From positions 6,167,001 to 6,231,000 of the forward strand of contig NZ_OX419519.1 in the NCBI RefSeq assembly GCF_948472415.1: a DNA stretch of 64,000 nucleotides, written 5' to 3'. Shown here piece by piece: positions 1 through 8,258 of this stretch (the stretch's first letter is position 1; every line of letters begins with the position of its first letter). The notes beneath the pieces are model-generated. The model was given only the letters and a program-made list of their open reading frames with translations, had not been told where the DNA came from and made no database searches. This DNA is from Kitasatospora fiedleri. GTDB lineage: Bacteria; Actinomycetota; Actinomycetes; Streptomycetales; Streptomycetaceae. The position numbers were made by a program, and so were the translations under genes.

Positions 1-244
1 GGCGGACGCTCTGCCATGGGACGGCTCCTCGGCTGGACGGACCGCTCGGCCGGCCGGCTCGGGCGGTGCGGGACCAGTCTGCGCCACGGGCCCGCCGCCC
101 CGGCCGCCCGGGGCTGCGCGGACCGGCTCCGGGGCCGGATCATCGAGGTGTGCGGACCGGCGGCCGGTAGACCGATGAGTTCGCCCGCCCCGATCCGTCC
201 GACCTCGTGACCGGACCACCGACCGACCCCCAGGGGAGCACGTC

Positions 245-865
245 ATGGGCTTCATCCACATCGAGCTGTTCACCACCCTCGACCTCGTCGGCCAGGCGCC
301 CGGCGGGCCCGACGAGGACCCGGTCGACTTCCCCTTCGGCGGCTGGCAGGCCCCGCTGGTGGACGACGTCTCCGGTGCCCAGGTCGACGCCGCCTACGCG
401 GGCACGGACGCCCTGCTGCTCGGCCGCCGCACCTACGACATCTTCGCCGCCTACTGGCCGAAGGCCGGGGACAACCCGTTCGCCAACCTCTTCAACAGCA
501 TCCCCAAGTACGTCGCCTCCCGCGGCGAGCCCGAGCTGACCTGGGCCGGGTCCGAACTGCTCGGGCCGGACCTGCCCGCCGCGGTGCGCGGCCTGCGCGA
601 GCGGCACCAGCAGGTGACGGTGGTCGGCAGCCTGGACCTGGTGCAGACCCTGCTCCGGGAGAAGCTGTACGACCGCCTGGACCTGTGGGTCCACCCGGTC
701 ATCCTCGGCACCGGCAAGCAGGTCTTCGCCGGGGGAGCCGTCCCCACCAACGTCACCCTGCTGGAGCCGCCCGCCGCCGGCCCCCGCGGCACCGTGCTGC
801 TGCGCTACGGGCTGGCCGAGGGCGTCCCCGCCACCGGCGACATGAGCGCGCCCCGGGAGGACTGA
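245..865 (+). CDS. Dihydrofolate reductase family protein (RibD C-terminal-like)
   Basis: A 206-aa soluble protein of the RibD_C/DHFR-like fold, probably an NADPH-dependent reductase whose substrate cannot be told from sequence. Seen: an N-terminal strand of the type FIHIELFTTLDLVGQAPGG; a central LLGRRTYDIFAAYWP motif, which is the family hallmark near residue 60; VTVVGSLDLVQTLL; and DRLDLWVHPVILGTGKQVF near the C-terminus. The ATG at 245 follows AGGGGAG at a good distance. The length is normal for the family. It is transcribed alone, ahead of the cold-shock gene. The preceding 244 bases hold no convincing gene. Confidence 0.9.
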   Translation: MGFIHIELFTTLDLVGQAPGGPDEDPVDFPFGGWQAPLVDDVSGAQVDAAYAGTDALLLGRRTYDIFAAYWPKAGDNPFANLFNSIPKYVASRGEPELTWAGSELLGPDLPAAVRGLRERHQQVTVVGSLDLVQTLLREKLYDRLDLWVHPVILGTGKQVFAGGAVPTNVTLLEPPAAGPRGTVLLRYGLAEGVPATGDMSAPRED

Positions 866-993
866 GTCCGGGCGGCGGACGGCGGCCGGCACCCGGCGGT
901 TTTCGAACGGCGGGTTCGCCTCGCCGCCGTCCCGGGGCTATCCTCGGGCCCAGGTTTCGGGCATGGGGCCCAAAAGGTGTCTTGGGGGTTGGC

Positions 994-1404
994 ATGGTTG
1001 CCGGTCGCGTGGTGCGGTTCGACGGTTCGCGGGGTTACGGGTTCATCGCTCCGGATCAGGGCGGGGAGGACGTCTTCCTGCACGTCAACGACCTGCTGAT
1101 CCCCGAGTCGTACATCCGGACGGGCCTGGCGGTGGTCTTCGAGGTCGAGGAGGGCGACCGCGGCCCGAAGGCGTCCTCCGTCCAGCTCGCCCCCGGTGCC
1201 GAGCTGAAGGCCCCCGGCGCGCCGGTCGCCGAACGCGTGGTGCGCGCGCCCGTGGACGACGACGAGCAGCTCGCCTCCGACGACTACCTGGACGACGTCA
1301 CCGAGGCGCTGCTGGAGTACGCCCCGTCGCTGACGGGCACCCAGATCCTCCAGGTCCGCTCGGCGATGCTCCAGTTGGCCAAGAGTCACGGCTGGATCGG
1401 CTGA
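994..1404 (+). CDS. Cold-shock domain protein with C-terminal extension
   Basis: A 136-aa protein whose first 65 residues are a cold-shock domain (OB fold). RNP1 (GYGFIAP) and RNP2 (DVFLHV) are both present, so single-stranded RNA or DNA binding is expected. The C-terminal half is acidic, then helical, without a recognised fold. This layout, a CSD plus about 70 residues, is known in Streptomyces and differs from the 67-aa CspA type. The ATG at 994 is chosen because the protein starts directly with the CSD strand VAGRVVRFDGS. The frame is open further upstream but non-coding in character. Its 3' end overlaps the convergent HTH gene by about 100 bases. Confidence 0.88.
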   Translation: MVAGRVVRFDGSRGYGFIAPDQGGEDVFLHVNDLLIPESYIRTGLAVVFEVEEGDRGPKASSVQLAPGAELKAPGAPVAERVVRAPVDDDEQLASDDYLDDVTEALLEYAPSLTGTQILQVRSAMLQLAKSHGWIG

Positions 1405-2233
1405 GCAGGGCGAGGGCGGCGGCGGACGGGCTGTCGGGGGCGGCACCGTAGAGCAGGACGCGGTGGGTGGTGCCGTCGGAGAGCGGCAGGCTCTCGAAGT
1501 GCAGCTCCATCGGGCCGACCAGCGGGTGCCGGAAGGACTTGCTGCCCACCGCGCAGTCGCGGACCGGGTGGCGGGCCCACAGCGCGGCGAACTCCGGGCT
1601 CTGGATGGCGAGTTGGCCGACCAGGTGGGCCAGTCGCCGGTCCTGCGGGTGGCGGCCGACGGCGAGCCGGAGCGCCGCCACGGCGACCTTGGCGTCCTCC
1701 TCCCAGCGGGCGTGCAGTTCGCGGGTGTGCGGGTCGAGGAACAGCAGCCGGGTGAGGTTGGGGCGGTCGGCGGGCCGCTCGGGGCCGGTCGGGTCGAGGT
1801 GGCCGGCCAGCAGGGCGTGGCCGAGGGCGTTCCAGGCCAGCACGTCGTTGCCCCGGTCCAGCACGACGGCGGGCACCTGCGGCATCGCGTCGATCAGGTG
1901 CCTGGTGGCGGGTCGGACCTTGGCGGGCCGGTCCTGCGGGGTGCGCCCGGCCCGGGCGGGGCGGGCCAGGTCGTACAGGTGGGCGCGTTCGTCGCCGGTC
2001 AGCCGCAGGGCGCGGGCGAGCGCGTCCAGGACGCCGTCGGAGGCGTTGGCGCTGTGGCCCTGTTCGAGCCGGGTGTAGTAGGTGACGCTGACCCCGGCGA
2101 GCAGGGCGAGTTCCTCGCGGCGCAGCCCGGGCACCCGGCGCCGGTTGGGGTAGGGGGTCAGCCCCGCGTCCTCGGGACGCAGGCGGGCGCGCCGGTTGCG
2201 CAGGAACTCCCCGAGGGCGGTCGATGTCTCCAT
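1298..2233 (-). CDS. MmyB-type helix-turn-helix transcriptional regulator
   Basis: A 311-aa XRE/MmyB-like regulator. The N-terminal HTH (residues 8-85) contains RVPGLRREELALLAGVSVTYYTRLEQG, the signature of the actinobacterial family. The rest is the MmyB ligand-binding (PAS-like) domain, with VLDRGNDVLAWN and NLTRLLFLDP. The domain normally ends at about DSPSAAALALL. Here the frame runs about 40 residues further as low-complexity sequence antisense to the cold-shock gene, so the true stop may have been lost through a one-base error near 1395. It is divergent from the MFS gene at 2380, which it probably regulates, as is usual for this pairing. Confidence 0.85.
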   Translation of the reverse strand: METSTALGEFLRNRRARLRPEDAGLTPYPNRRRVPGLRREELALLAGVSVTYYTRLEQGHSANASDGVLDALARALRLTGDERAHLYDLARPARAGRTPQDRPAKVRPATRHLIDAMPQVPAVVLDRGNDVLAWNALGHALLAGHLDPTGPERPADRPNLTRLLFLDPHTRELHARWEEDAKVAVAALRLAVGRHPQDRRLAHLVGQLAIQSPEFAALWARHPVRDCAVGSKSFRHPLVGPMELHFESLPLSDGTTHRVLLYGAAPDSPSAAALALLSRSSRDSWPTGASPSGPGGSGCPSATGRTPAAPR

Positions 2234-2379
2234 GCCCCCAGTCTGCCCGGGCCGGGCGCTCCGGTGGCCGCCGCAGGGTATCCCCGCGGGTGCTACCTTC
2301 CGCAGGGCCCTGGGTGGGCCGTCCGGTCCGGTGCAGGCTCCTTCCCGTCACGCCGAACCCGACGAGAGGGAGGCCCGCC

Positions 2380-3813
2380 ATGGCGACGGCCGAAGCGACC
2401 GGAACAGTCGAACAACCGCAACAGGCGAGCGGTGCAAGTGGATTGACGAGCCGTCAGCGCATCGTCCTGGTGGTCCTGCTGGTCGCCCAGTTCATGCTGG
2501 CGGTGGACTTCTCCATCCTGAACGTGGCCCTCCCGGCGATCGGCGCGGGCCTCGGCTTCCCGCTGGGCGACCTCCAGTGGATCGGGACGGCGTTCGCGCT
2601 CTCCGCCGCCGGGTTCACCCTGCTGTTCGGCCGGGTCGCCGACCTGTTCGGCCGACGGCGGCTGTTCCTGCTCGGGCTGGCCCTGCTCGGGGCGTCCTCG
2701 CTGGCCGGCGGCCTGGCCACCGGACCGGCGGTGCTGATCGCCGCCCGGGTCGCCCAGGGCCTGGCCACCGCGGCGGTCACCCCGGCCGGGCTGGCGCTGC
2801 TGACCACCTCCTTCCCGGAGGGGCCGCTGCGCGACCGGGCGCTGGGCCTCAACGGCGCGCTGATGTCGGCCGGGTTCACCGCCGGCGCGGTCCTCGGCGG
2901 GGTGCTCACCGACCTGCTGTCCTGGCGCTGGGCGTTCTTCGTCAACGTGCCGGTGGCGCTCGGGGTGCTGCTGGTCGCGCCCGGCGTGATCCGGGAGAGC
3001 CGCCCGGACGCCCGCCCGAGGCTCGACCTGCCCGGCGCGCTCTCGGTCACCCTCGGCCTGCTCTCCCTGGTGTACGGCCTGACCCGGGCGGGGCTGGCCG
3101 GCTGGGGCGACCCGCTCGCGCTGGGCGCGCTCGGCCTGGGCGCCGCCCTGCTGCTGGTCTTCCACGCCGTGGAACGGCGCGCCCCGGCGCCGCTGGTGCC
3201 GGTGGCGGTCCTGCGTCGCCGCAGCGTGGTCTGGGGCAACCTGGCCGGGCTGATCGCCTTCCTCACCGAGACCTCGCTGGTCTTCCTGCTGACCCTCTAC
3301 CTCCAGGAGGTGCTGGACTTCTCCGCGCTCGCGGCGGGCCTGTCCTTCGGCTTCCTGGGCCTGGGCACGGTGCTCGGCGGCGCCACCGCCGCCCGCCTGA
3401 TCGCCGCCACGGGCACCCGCGCCACCCTGGTGGTCGGCGGCCTGGTGCAGGCCGGGGCCACCGCCGCCCTGCTGCTGCTCGGCCCGGGCCAGTCCTCGCT
3501 CTGGCTGCTGCTGGCGGCGACCTTCGTCGGCGGCGTGGGCAACATGTTCGTCATCGTCGGCTTCATGGTCACCGCCACCTCCGGCCTGCCCGACCACGAG
3601 CAGGGCCTGGCCACCGGCCTGGCCACCATGACCCAGCAGATCGGCATCACCCTGGGCACCCCGGTGATGAGCGCGATCGTCGCCGCCCGGGCCGGCGACG
3701 CCCCGTCCGTCCCCGCCGTCCTGGACGGCATCGCCCTCGCCGTCCTGGTGAACGCCGCCCTGGTCCTGGCCACCGGCCTGGCCACCGCCTTCCTCCGGCC
3801 CCGCGAGGGCTGA
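2380..3813 (+). CDS. MFS transporter, DHA2 (14-TM) drug efflux family
   Basis: A 477-aa integral membrane proton antiporter. After a short cytoplasmic tail, hydrophobic segments match the 14-TM DHA2 plan. Motif A is visible as GRVADLFGRRRLF near residue 90, motif C as GAVLGGVLTDLLSWRWAF near residue 170. The ATG at 2380 has GAGAGGGAGG just upstream, and codons before it are not membrane-like. Divergent from the MmyB-type regulator at 2233, it likely exports a drug or metabolite under that regulator. The substrate cannot be named. Confidence 0.9.
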   Translation: MATAEATGTVEQPQQASGASGLTSRQRIVLVVLLVAQFMLAVDFSILNVALPAIGAGLGFPLGDLQWIGTAFALSAAGFTLLFGRVADLFGRRRLFLLGLALLGASSLAGGLATGPAVLIAARVAQGLATAAVTPAGLALLTTSFPEGPLRDRALGLNGALMSAGFTAGAVLGGVLTDLLSWRWAFFVNVPVALGVLLVAPGVIRESRPDARPRLDLPGALSVTLGLLSLVYGLTRAGLAGWGDPLALGALGLGAALLLVFHAVERRAPAPLVPVAVLRRRSVVWGNLAGLIAFLTETSLVFLLTLYLQEVLDFSALAAGLSFGFLGLGTVLGGATAARLIAATGTRATLVVGGLVQAGATAALLLLGPGQSSLWLLLAATFVGGVGNMFVIVGFMVTATSGLPDHEQGLATGLATMTQQIGITLGTPVMSAIVAARAGDAPSVPAVLDGIALAVLVNAALVLATGLATAFLRPREG

Positions 3814-3879
3814 CGCCGGCCGGCACGCCCCGGCACCGGCCCCGTCCCGGCCCCCGCCTCCGTCCCGCTCCCGTCCCGC

Positions 3880-3902
3880 CCCCCGTCCCGGTCGGACGGG
3901 GG
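3880..3902. terminator. Convergent terminator hairpin
   Basis: A perfect 9-bp GC stem (CCCCCGTCC / GGACGGGGG) with a 5-nt loop lies between the stop of the MFS gene and the stop of the convergent TetR gene. It could end transcription from both sides. There is no U tract, as is usual in actinomycetes. Confidence 0.6.
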
Positions 3903-3903
3903 C

Positions 3904-4482
3904 TCAGCGGCGGGCGGCGGCCAGCCGGAGGAAGTCGGCGGCCAGCGCGTCCGCGTCCAGGGCGTCCGGCTCGCGGCCGCTGAGGACCCAGAAGAAGACC
4001 GGCCCGACCAGCAGCGCGGTGGCCTGCGGCATCGGGACGGCCAGGGCGTCGCCGGGCAGGGCGCGGTCGATGACGGCCGCCGCGCTGGCGCCGATCGGGT
4101 CGGTGCCGCGCAGCAGGTCGCGGACGGCCGTGTCGTGCTGGGCCTCGCCGACCAGGGCCCGGTAGGCGGCGCCCGCGTCGGAGGTGGTCAGGAAGGCGAC
4201 CAGGGCCCCGAGGTAGGCGGCGAGGTCGGCGGCGGGGTCCTCGTGCGGGGGGACGTCCAGCTCCTGGCGGGCGTCGATCGCGCTGGCCTCCAGCAGGATC
4301 TCGGCCTTGGTCGACCACCAGCGGTAGACGGTCTGGCGGGAGACGCCCGCGCGCTCGGCGATGCCCTTGAGGGTGACCGCGCCGTAGCCCAGCTCGACCA
4401 CCAGGTCGTCGACGGCGTGCAGGACGGCCGCCCGGGCCTGCTCGCTGCGCGGACGACCGACCTTGCCGTGTTCGCCGACCAT
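3904..4482 (-). CDS. TetR/AcrR family transcriptional regulator
   Basis: A 192-aa one-component repressor. The N-terminal TetR HTH is clear: GRPRSEQARAAVLHAV, then TLKGIAERAGVSRQTVYRWW at residues 30-55. A helical ligand domain follows (DPAADLAAYLGALVAFL, ALLVGPVFFWVLSGREPD). The ATG at 4482 is selected because GAGAGGAGG precedes it. The longer frame back to 4617 would run across the palindromic operator region. It is divergent from an SDR-MFS operon and very probably controls both itself and that operon through the palindromes at 4497-4540 and 4620-4646. Confidence 0.9.
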   Translation of the reverse strand: MVGEHGKVGRPRSEQARAAVLHAVDDLVVELGYGAVTLKGIAERAGVSRQTVYRWWSTKAEILLEASAIDARQELDVPPHEDPAADLAAYLGALVAFLTTSDAGAAYRALVGEAQHDTAVRDLLRGTDPIGASAAAVIDRALPGDALAVPMPQATALLVGPVFFWVLSGREPDALDADALAADFLRLAAARR

Positions 4483-4496
4483 GTCGCCTCCTCTCC

Positions 4497-4540
4497 CGGA
4501 CCTGTGGTCCGGCCATCGTATGTGACGGGACAGAATGTCC
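4497..4540. promoter_or_regulatory. Two operator-like palindromes upstream of the TetR gene
   Basis: Two perfect inverted repeats lie just upstream of the TetR start. CGGACC-TGT-GGTCCG is at 4497-4511 and GGACA-GAA-TGTCC at 4528-4540. Both share the GGAC/GTCC half-site. Autoregulatory TetR operators commonly sit exactly here. Binding is inferred from position and symmetry only. Confidence 0.5.
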
Positions 4541-4619
4541 ACAAATGCGGCAAAAGCCTTGCCCGGCCGCCCGGTTGGGGGTCGGGGCCGCCGCGGCGTC
4601 CGCCTATTAATGGACACCG

Positions 4620-4646
4620 TGCACCGGATCTGTTAGTTTCGGTGCA
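4620..4646. promoter_or_regulatory. Inverted repeat upstream of SDR-MFS operon
   Basis: TGCACCG at 4620-4626 and CGGTGCA at 4640-4646 form a perfect 7-bp inverted repeat with a 13-nt centre. It lies in an unusually AT-rich stretch (CTATTAATGG, GTTAGTTTC) 65-90 bases before the SDR start. This is the likely promoter/operator for the SDR gene. Confidence 0.4.
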
Positions 4647-4710
4647 TCGTGAACAGTAATTGTCGGCGACGCCGGCACCGTGCCCGACCGGGCAGAGAGG
4701 AGACCGCGCG

Positions 4711-5607
4711 ATGCGCGTCTTCGTGACGGGTTCCACCGGCTGGATCGGCTCGGCCACCGTGGACGAACTGCTCGCCGCCGGCCACCAGGTCCTCGGGCTC
4801 GCCCGCTCCGACCGGGCCGCGGCCGCGCTGGCGGCCAAGGGCGCCCGGGTCCACCGGGGCGACCTCGACCACCCCGACTCCTTCCGGGCCGGCGCGAGCG
4901 CCGCCGACGCGGTGGTGCACCTGGCCAACAAGCACGACTGGGCCGACCCGGCGGGCACCGACCGCGCGGAGCGGGCCGCCGTGGAGGCGATCCTGGACGG
5001 CCTCGAAGGCTCCGGGAAGCCGTTCGTGATCGCCAACGGCCTCTCCGGCCTCGTCACCGGCCGCCCGGCGCTGGAGACCGACCCCTCGCCCGAGGTCGGC
5101 CCCGGCGCCGACCGCGGCGGCTCGGAGAACCTCACCCTGGAGGCCGCCGCGCGCGGCATCCGCCCGGTCGCGGTCCGCTTCGCCCCGAGCGTGCACGGAC
5201 GCGGCGACTGGGGCTTCGTCAACTGGCTCACCGCCGCCGCCCGCAAGCACGGCGTCAGCGGCTACCTCGGGGACGGCAGCAGCGAGTGGTCCGCCGTCCA
5301 CGTCACGGACGCGGCCCGGCTCATCCGCCTCGGCCTGGAACACGCCCCGGCCGGCACCCGCCTGCACGCCGTCGCCGAACAGGCCGTCACCACCAAGGCG
5401 ATCGCCGCGGCGCTCGGCACGGCCCTCGACCTGCCCGTGGTCGCCGTCGACCCCGCGGACGCCGCGGAGCACTTCGGCGTCGTCGGCCACTTCTTCGGAC
5501 AGACCCTGACCGGCTCCAGCGAGCTGACCCGCGAGCTGCTCTCCTGGCAGCCCACCGGCCCGACGCTGCTCGGCGACATCCTCGCCGGCGCCTACACCAC
5601 CGACTGA
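4711..5607 (+). CDS. SDR family NAD-dependent epimerase/oxidoreductase
   Basis: A 298-aa atypical extended short-chain dehydrogenase. The N-terminus VFVTGSTGWIGSATVDELL holds the Rossmann GxxGxxG for NAD(P), and HRGDLDHPDSF follows. Later motifs include FVIANGLSGLVTGRP, VHLANKHDWAD and DWGFVNWLTAAARKHGVSGY. These match SDRs annotated as nucleoside-diphosphate-sugar epimerase-like, though most members of this group are uncharacterised. The ATG at 4711 has AGAGAGGAG upstream. Only about 30 bases separate its stop from the next MFS gene, so they form an operon divergent from the TetR gene. Confidence 0.88.
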   Translation: MRVFVTGSTGWIGSATVDELLAAGHQVLGLARSDRAAAALAAKGARVHRGDLDHPDSFRAGASAADAVVHLANKHDWADPAGTDRAERAAVEAILDGLEGSGKPFVIANGLSGLVTGRPALETDPSPEVGPGADRGGSENLTLEAAARGIRPVAVRFAPSVHGRGDWGFVNWLTAAARKHGVSGYLGDGSSEWSAVHVTDAARLIRLGLEHAPAGTRLHAVAEQAVTTKAIAAALGTALDLPVVAVDPADAAEHFGVVGHFFGQTLTGSSELTRELLSWQPTGPTLLGDILAGAYTTD

Positions 5608-5636
5608 CCCGGCCCGCTCCCGTGAACGAGAAGCCC

Positions 5637-7274
5637 ATGACCGCGACACCCCCCGACCGCGCCGCCTCCCCCGGCACCGCGACACCCGCCCGCGTGACAC
5701 CTCCCGCCCGCGTGACACCTCCCGTCCCCGAACCGGCCGCCCCCGGACCGGCCGTCCCCGAACCGGCCGCCCCCGGACCGGCCGTCCCCGAACCGGTCGC
5801 CCCCGCGGGCGTGCGGCGCGCCGAGACGCTCGTGCTGGCCTGCGTCTCGGTCTGCAGCGTGCTGGTGGTCGGCCTGGTGGCGGCGATCAACCTGGCCGTG
5901 CCGATGCTGGCCGCCGGGCCGCTGCACCCCAGCTCCGCGCAACTGCTGTGGATCGTCGACGCCTACGTCCTGGTCTTCGCCTGCCTGGTCATCCCCGGCG
6001 GCGCGGCGGGCGACCGGTTCGGCCGCAAGGGCACCCTGCTCGCCGGGCTGCTCACCTTCGCCGCCGGGGCCGCGCTCACCGCGTCGGCGCCGAACATCGG
6101 CGTCATGCTCGCGGGCCGGGTGGTCAGCGGGGTCGGGGCCGCGCTCGTCCTGCCCAACAGCGTCGGCGTGCTGGTCCACGCCACCCGCCCGCAGCGGCGC
6201 GGCCACGCCCTGGCGCTGTGGGGCGCGGTCACCGGGCTGGGCGGCCTGGTCGGCAACCTCGGCGGCGGCGCGCTGCTGTCGTCCGGCTCCTGGCGGCTGC
6301 TGTTCTGGGCCGTCGTCCCGCTCGCCCTGGCCTGCGCCCTGGGCGTGGCGCTCGCCGTCCGCCGCAGCGGGCGCAGCCCCCGCTCGCTCGACCCGGTCGG
6401 CACCGTCCTGCTCGTGCTCGCCACCGTCGCCCTGCTGGTCGGCATCATCGAGGGCCCCGGCTCCGGCTGGGGGAGCCCGCTGGTGGTCGGCGCCTTCGCG
6501 GTCAGCGCCCTGCTCTGGGCGGCCTGGGTGCTGGCCGGGCTCCGCGCCGCGCACCCGCTGCTCGACCCGCGGCTGTTCCGGATTCCGATGCTGAGCGCGG
6601 CGAGCCTGGGCATGTTCGTGATGTTCTTCGGCAGCTTCGGCCTGTTCTACCTGAACGCCTCGCTGCTCCAGTACGGCCGCGGCTTCTCCCTGGTGCAGAC
6701 CGGTTTCGGGGTGCTGCCGGTCGCGCTGCCGATCGTGGTGGTGGCCCGGTTCGTGCCCGCGCTGGCGAAGCGGATCGGCTTCGCGGCCACCCTGCTGATC
6801 GCCTTCCCGTGCATCGGCGGCGGCCTGTTCGGGCTGGCCTCGGCCGCGCACGCCCCCTACCCCGTCTACGCGCTCTGGCTGGTGGTGGTCGGCGTCGGCT
6901 TCGCCCTCGCGATGCCGGTCCTGACTGTCGAACTGACCTCGGCGCTGCCGCCGCACCGGGCGGGCGTCGCGGGCGGGCTCCAGTCCGCCACCCGCGAACT
7001 GGGCAGCGCCCTCGGCGTCGCCGTCGTCGGCACCGTCCTCACCGCCGCCTTCACCGCCGCCCTGCCCGCCGCCGCGCACGGACAGCACTCCGTCCCCGCC
7101 GCCCTGGCCGCGGCACCGGCCGAACGGCCCGCCGTGGTCGACGCGTTCGTCACCGGGGCGGGCAGCGCCCTGCACGTCGCGGGCGCGGTCACCCTGGCCG
7201 CCGGAGCCGTCGTCGTCCTCGCCGCCCGCCGGGCCGCCCGCAAGCCCGCGGGCGCGGACACCGCCGCGCCCTGA
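5637..7274 (+). CDS. MFS transporter, DHA2 family, with Pro-rich N-terminal repeats
   Basis: A 545-aa 14-TM efflux pump. Residues 1-60 form a proline/alanine-rich cytoplasmic tail containing a tandem VPEPAAPGPA repeat (30-bp DNA unit at about 5726-5800). Membrane segments follow from RRAETLVLACVSVCSVLVVG. The motif A equivalent is GGAAGDRFGRKGTLL near residue 125, with DAYVLVFA and a WR-containing loop (SGSWRLLFWAVVPLAL). The ATG at 5637 is taken. A GTG at 5622 in the same frame is an alternative, and neither has a strong RBS. It is in an operon with the SDR gene, with likely TetR-controlled efflux. Confidence 0.87.
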   Translation: MTATPPDRAASPGTATPARVTPPARVTPPVPEPAAPGPAVPEPAAPGPAVPEPVAPAGVRRAETLVLACVSVCSVLVVGLVAAINLAVPMLAAGPLHPSSAQLLWIVDAYVLVFACLVIPGGAAGDRFGRKGTLLAGLLTFAAGAALTASAPNIGVMLAGRVVSGVGAALVLPNSVGVLVHATRPQRRGHALALWGAVTGLGGLVGNLGGGALLSSGSWRLLFWAVVPLALACALGVALAVRRSGRSPRSLDPVGTVLLVLATVALLVGIIEGPGSGWGSPLVVGAFAVSALLWAAWVLAGLRAAHPLLDPRLFRIPMLSAASLGMFVMFFGSFGLFYLNASLLQYGRGFSLVQTGFGVLPVALPIVVVARFVPALAKRIGFAATLLIAFPCIGGGLFGLASAAHAPYPVYALWLVVVGVGFALAMPVLTVELTSALPPHRAGVAGGLQSATRELGSALGVAVVGTVLTAAFTAALPAAAHGQHSVPAALAAAPAERPAVVDAFVTGAGSALHVAGAVTLAAGAVVVLAARRAARKPAGADTAAP

Positions 7275-7290
7275 CGTCCGTACGATGACC

Positions 7291-7458
7291 CGCCTGTACG
7301 CCTGCACTCTTGCGTGCCTGCACCCTTGCACGTCTGCACGTCTGCACGTCTGCACGCCTGCACGTCTGCACGTCTGCACGTCTGCACGTCTGCATGTCTG
7401 CACGTCTGCGCTCTTGCGTTCCTGCACCCGTGAGCGCTTGCCCGCCCGTACGTCCGCC
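7291..7458. repeat. 8-bp tandem array, consensus CGYCTGCA
   Basis: About 21 consecutive 8-bp units fill almost the whole space between the MFS stop and the RBS of the next gene. Seven are exactly CGTCTGCA and most others differ by one to three bases, with the edge units more diverged. The array contains in-register TGCA palindromes. Reading frames through it only give Cys/Arg-rich low-complexity peptides, so it is not coding. See 13347-13410 and 56056-56103 for other 8-bp arrays. Confidence 0.92.
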
Positions 7459-7473
7459 CGGAGAAGGACCCCC

Positions 7474-8180
7474 ATGCCACGCCGCCTGCTCGACGCCTTC
7501 CTGCTCCCGCCACCGTCGCCGCCAACGAGCCGTTGGGCAGGCGCTGGCGCGCCCTCACCCTCGAAGGGCCGCGGCTCGCGGACCTGACCGCCCTGCCCGG
7601 GCAGCAGGTGCGCGTCCAGGTCGGCGCGGCGAACCCGCTGGTCGACCGGCTGGTCGGCACCCTGCGCACCTACTCGGTCTGGGCCCACCGCGGCGAGCGG
7701 CTCGAACTGCGGGTGCTCGACCACGGCGGGGGCCCCGGCGCCGCGTGGGGCCGCACCGCGCGGCCCGGCGACCGGGTGCACCTCGGCAAGCCGGAGGGCA
7801 GGTTCGTCACCCGCCCCTCCTCGTACCACCTGTTCGCCGGGGAGGAGACCGCCTCCGCCGCGTTCGGCCCGATGCTGGCCGCGCTGGGGCCCGGGGCCGA
7901 GACGCACGCCGTGGTCGAGGTCGACACCGAGGACGACCAACTGCCCATCCCGGGCGTCCGGTGGGTCCGGCGCGACGGGCGGTCCGCGGCCCGCTCGGCC
8001 GAACTCGTCGCGGCGGTCGCGGCGCTCGACCTGCCGGCCGCGCCCGGCACCGCCTACCTGGCGGGCGAGGCCGGGACCATCCAGCTCATCCGCGACCACC
8101 TGGTGCGCGAGCGGGGCTGGGACCGGCGCGACGTCCTCACCAAGCCCTTCTGGACGCCCGGCCGCACCGGCCTGGAGTAG
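7474..8180 (+). CDS. Siderophore-interacting protein (ferric-siderophore reductase), apparent 1-nt frameshift
   Basis: A SIP/ViuB-type FAD-binding ferric-siderophore reductase of about 235 aa, which would release iron in the cytoplasm. The ATG at 7474 has GAGAAGGA upstream and encodes PRRLLDAFLLP. A single base is missing near 7510, after which the frame continues as TVAANEPLGRRWRALTLEG. Downstream are the flavin-binding barrel (YSVWAHRGERLELRVLDHGGG), AWGRTARPGDRV, and the C-terminal NAD-binding part with AYLAGEAGTIQLIRDHLV. Without a repair, translation would need the TTG at 7533 and lose about 20 residues. Confidence 0.8.
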
Positions 8181-8258
8181 CGGGCGACCGGACGGGCGGC
8201 CGGGCACCTGGCTGGGCACGTGGGCGGGGACGTGCGCGGGGGCTGGCATGATCGGGGG

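Noticed and set aside
16-210. Small ORF at the window start
   Set aside because: It is Arg/Pro/Ala-rich with no RBS or homology. The first 244 bases look like spacer and promoter DNA.
7291-7458. CRISPR-like array
   Set aside because: Units are 8 bp and contiguous with no spacers, so it is a minisatellite.
7285-7587. Cys/Arg-rich reading frames on both strands across the octamer array
   Set aside because: They are translations of the 8-bp repeat (period 8 codons every 24 bases) with no start context or homology.
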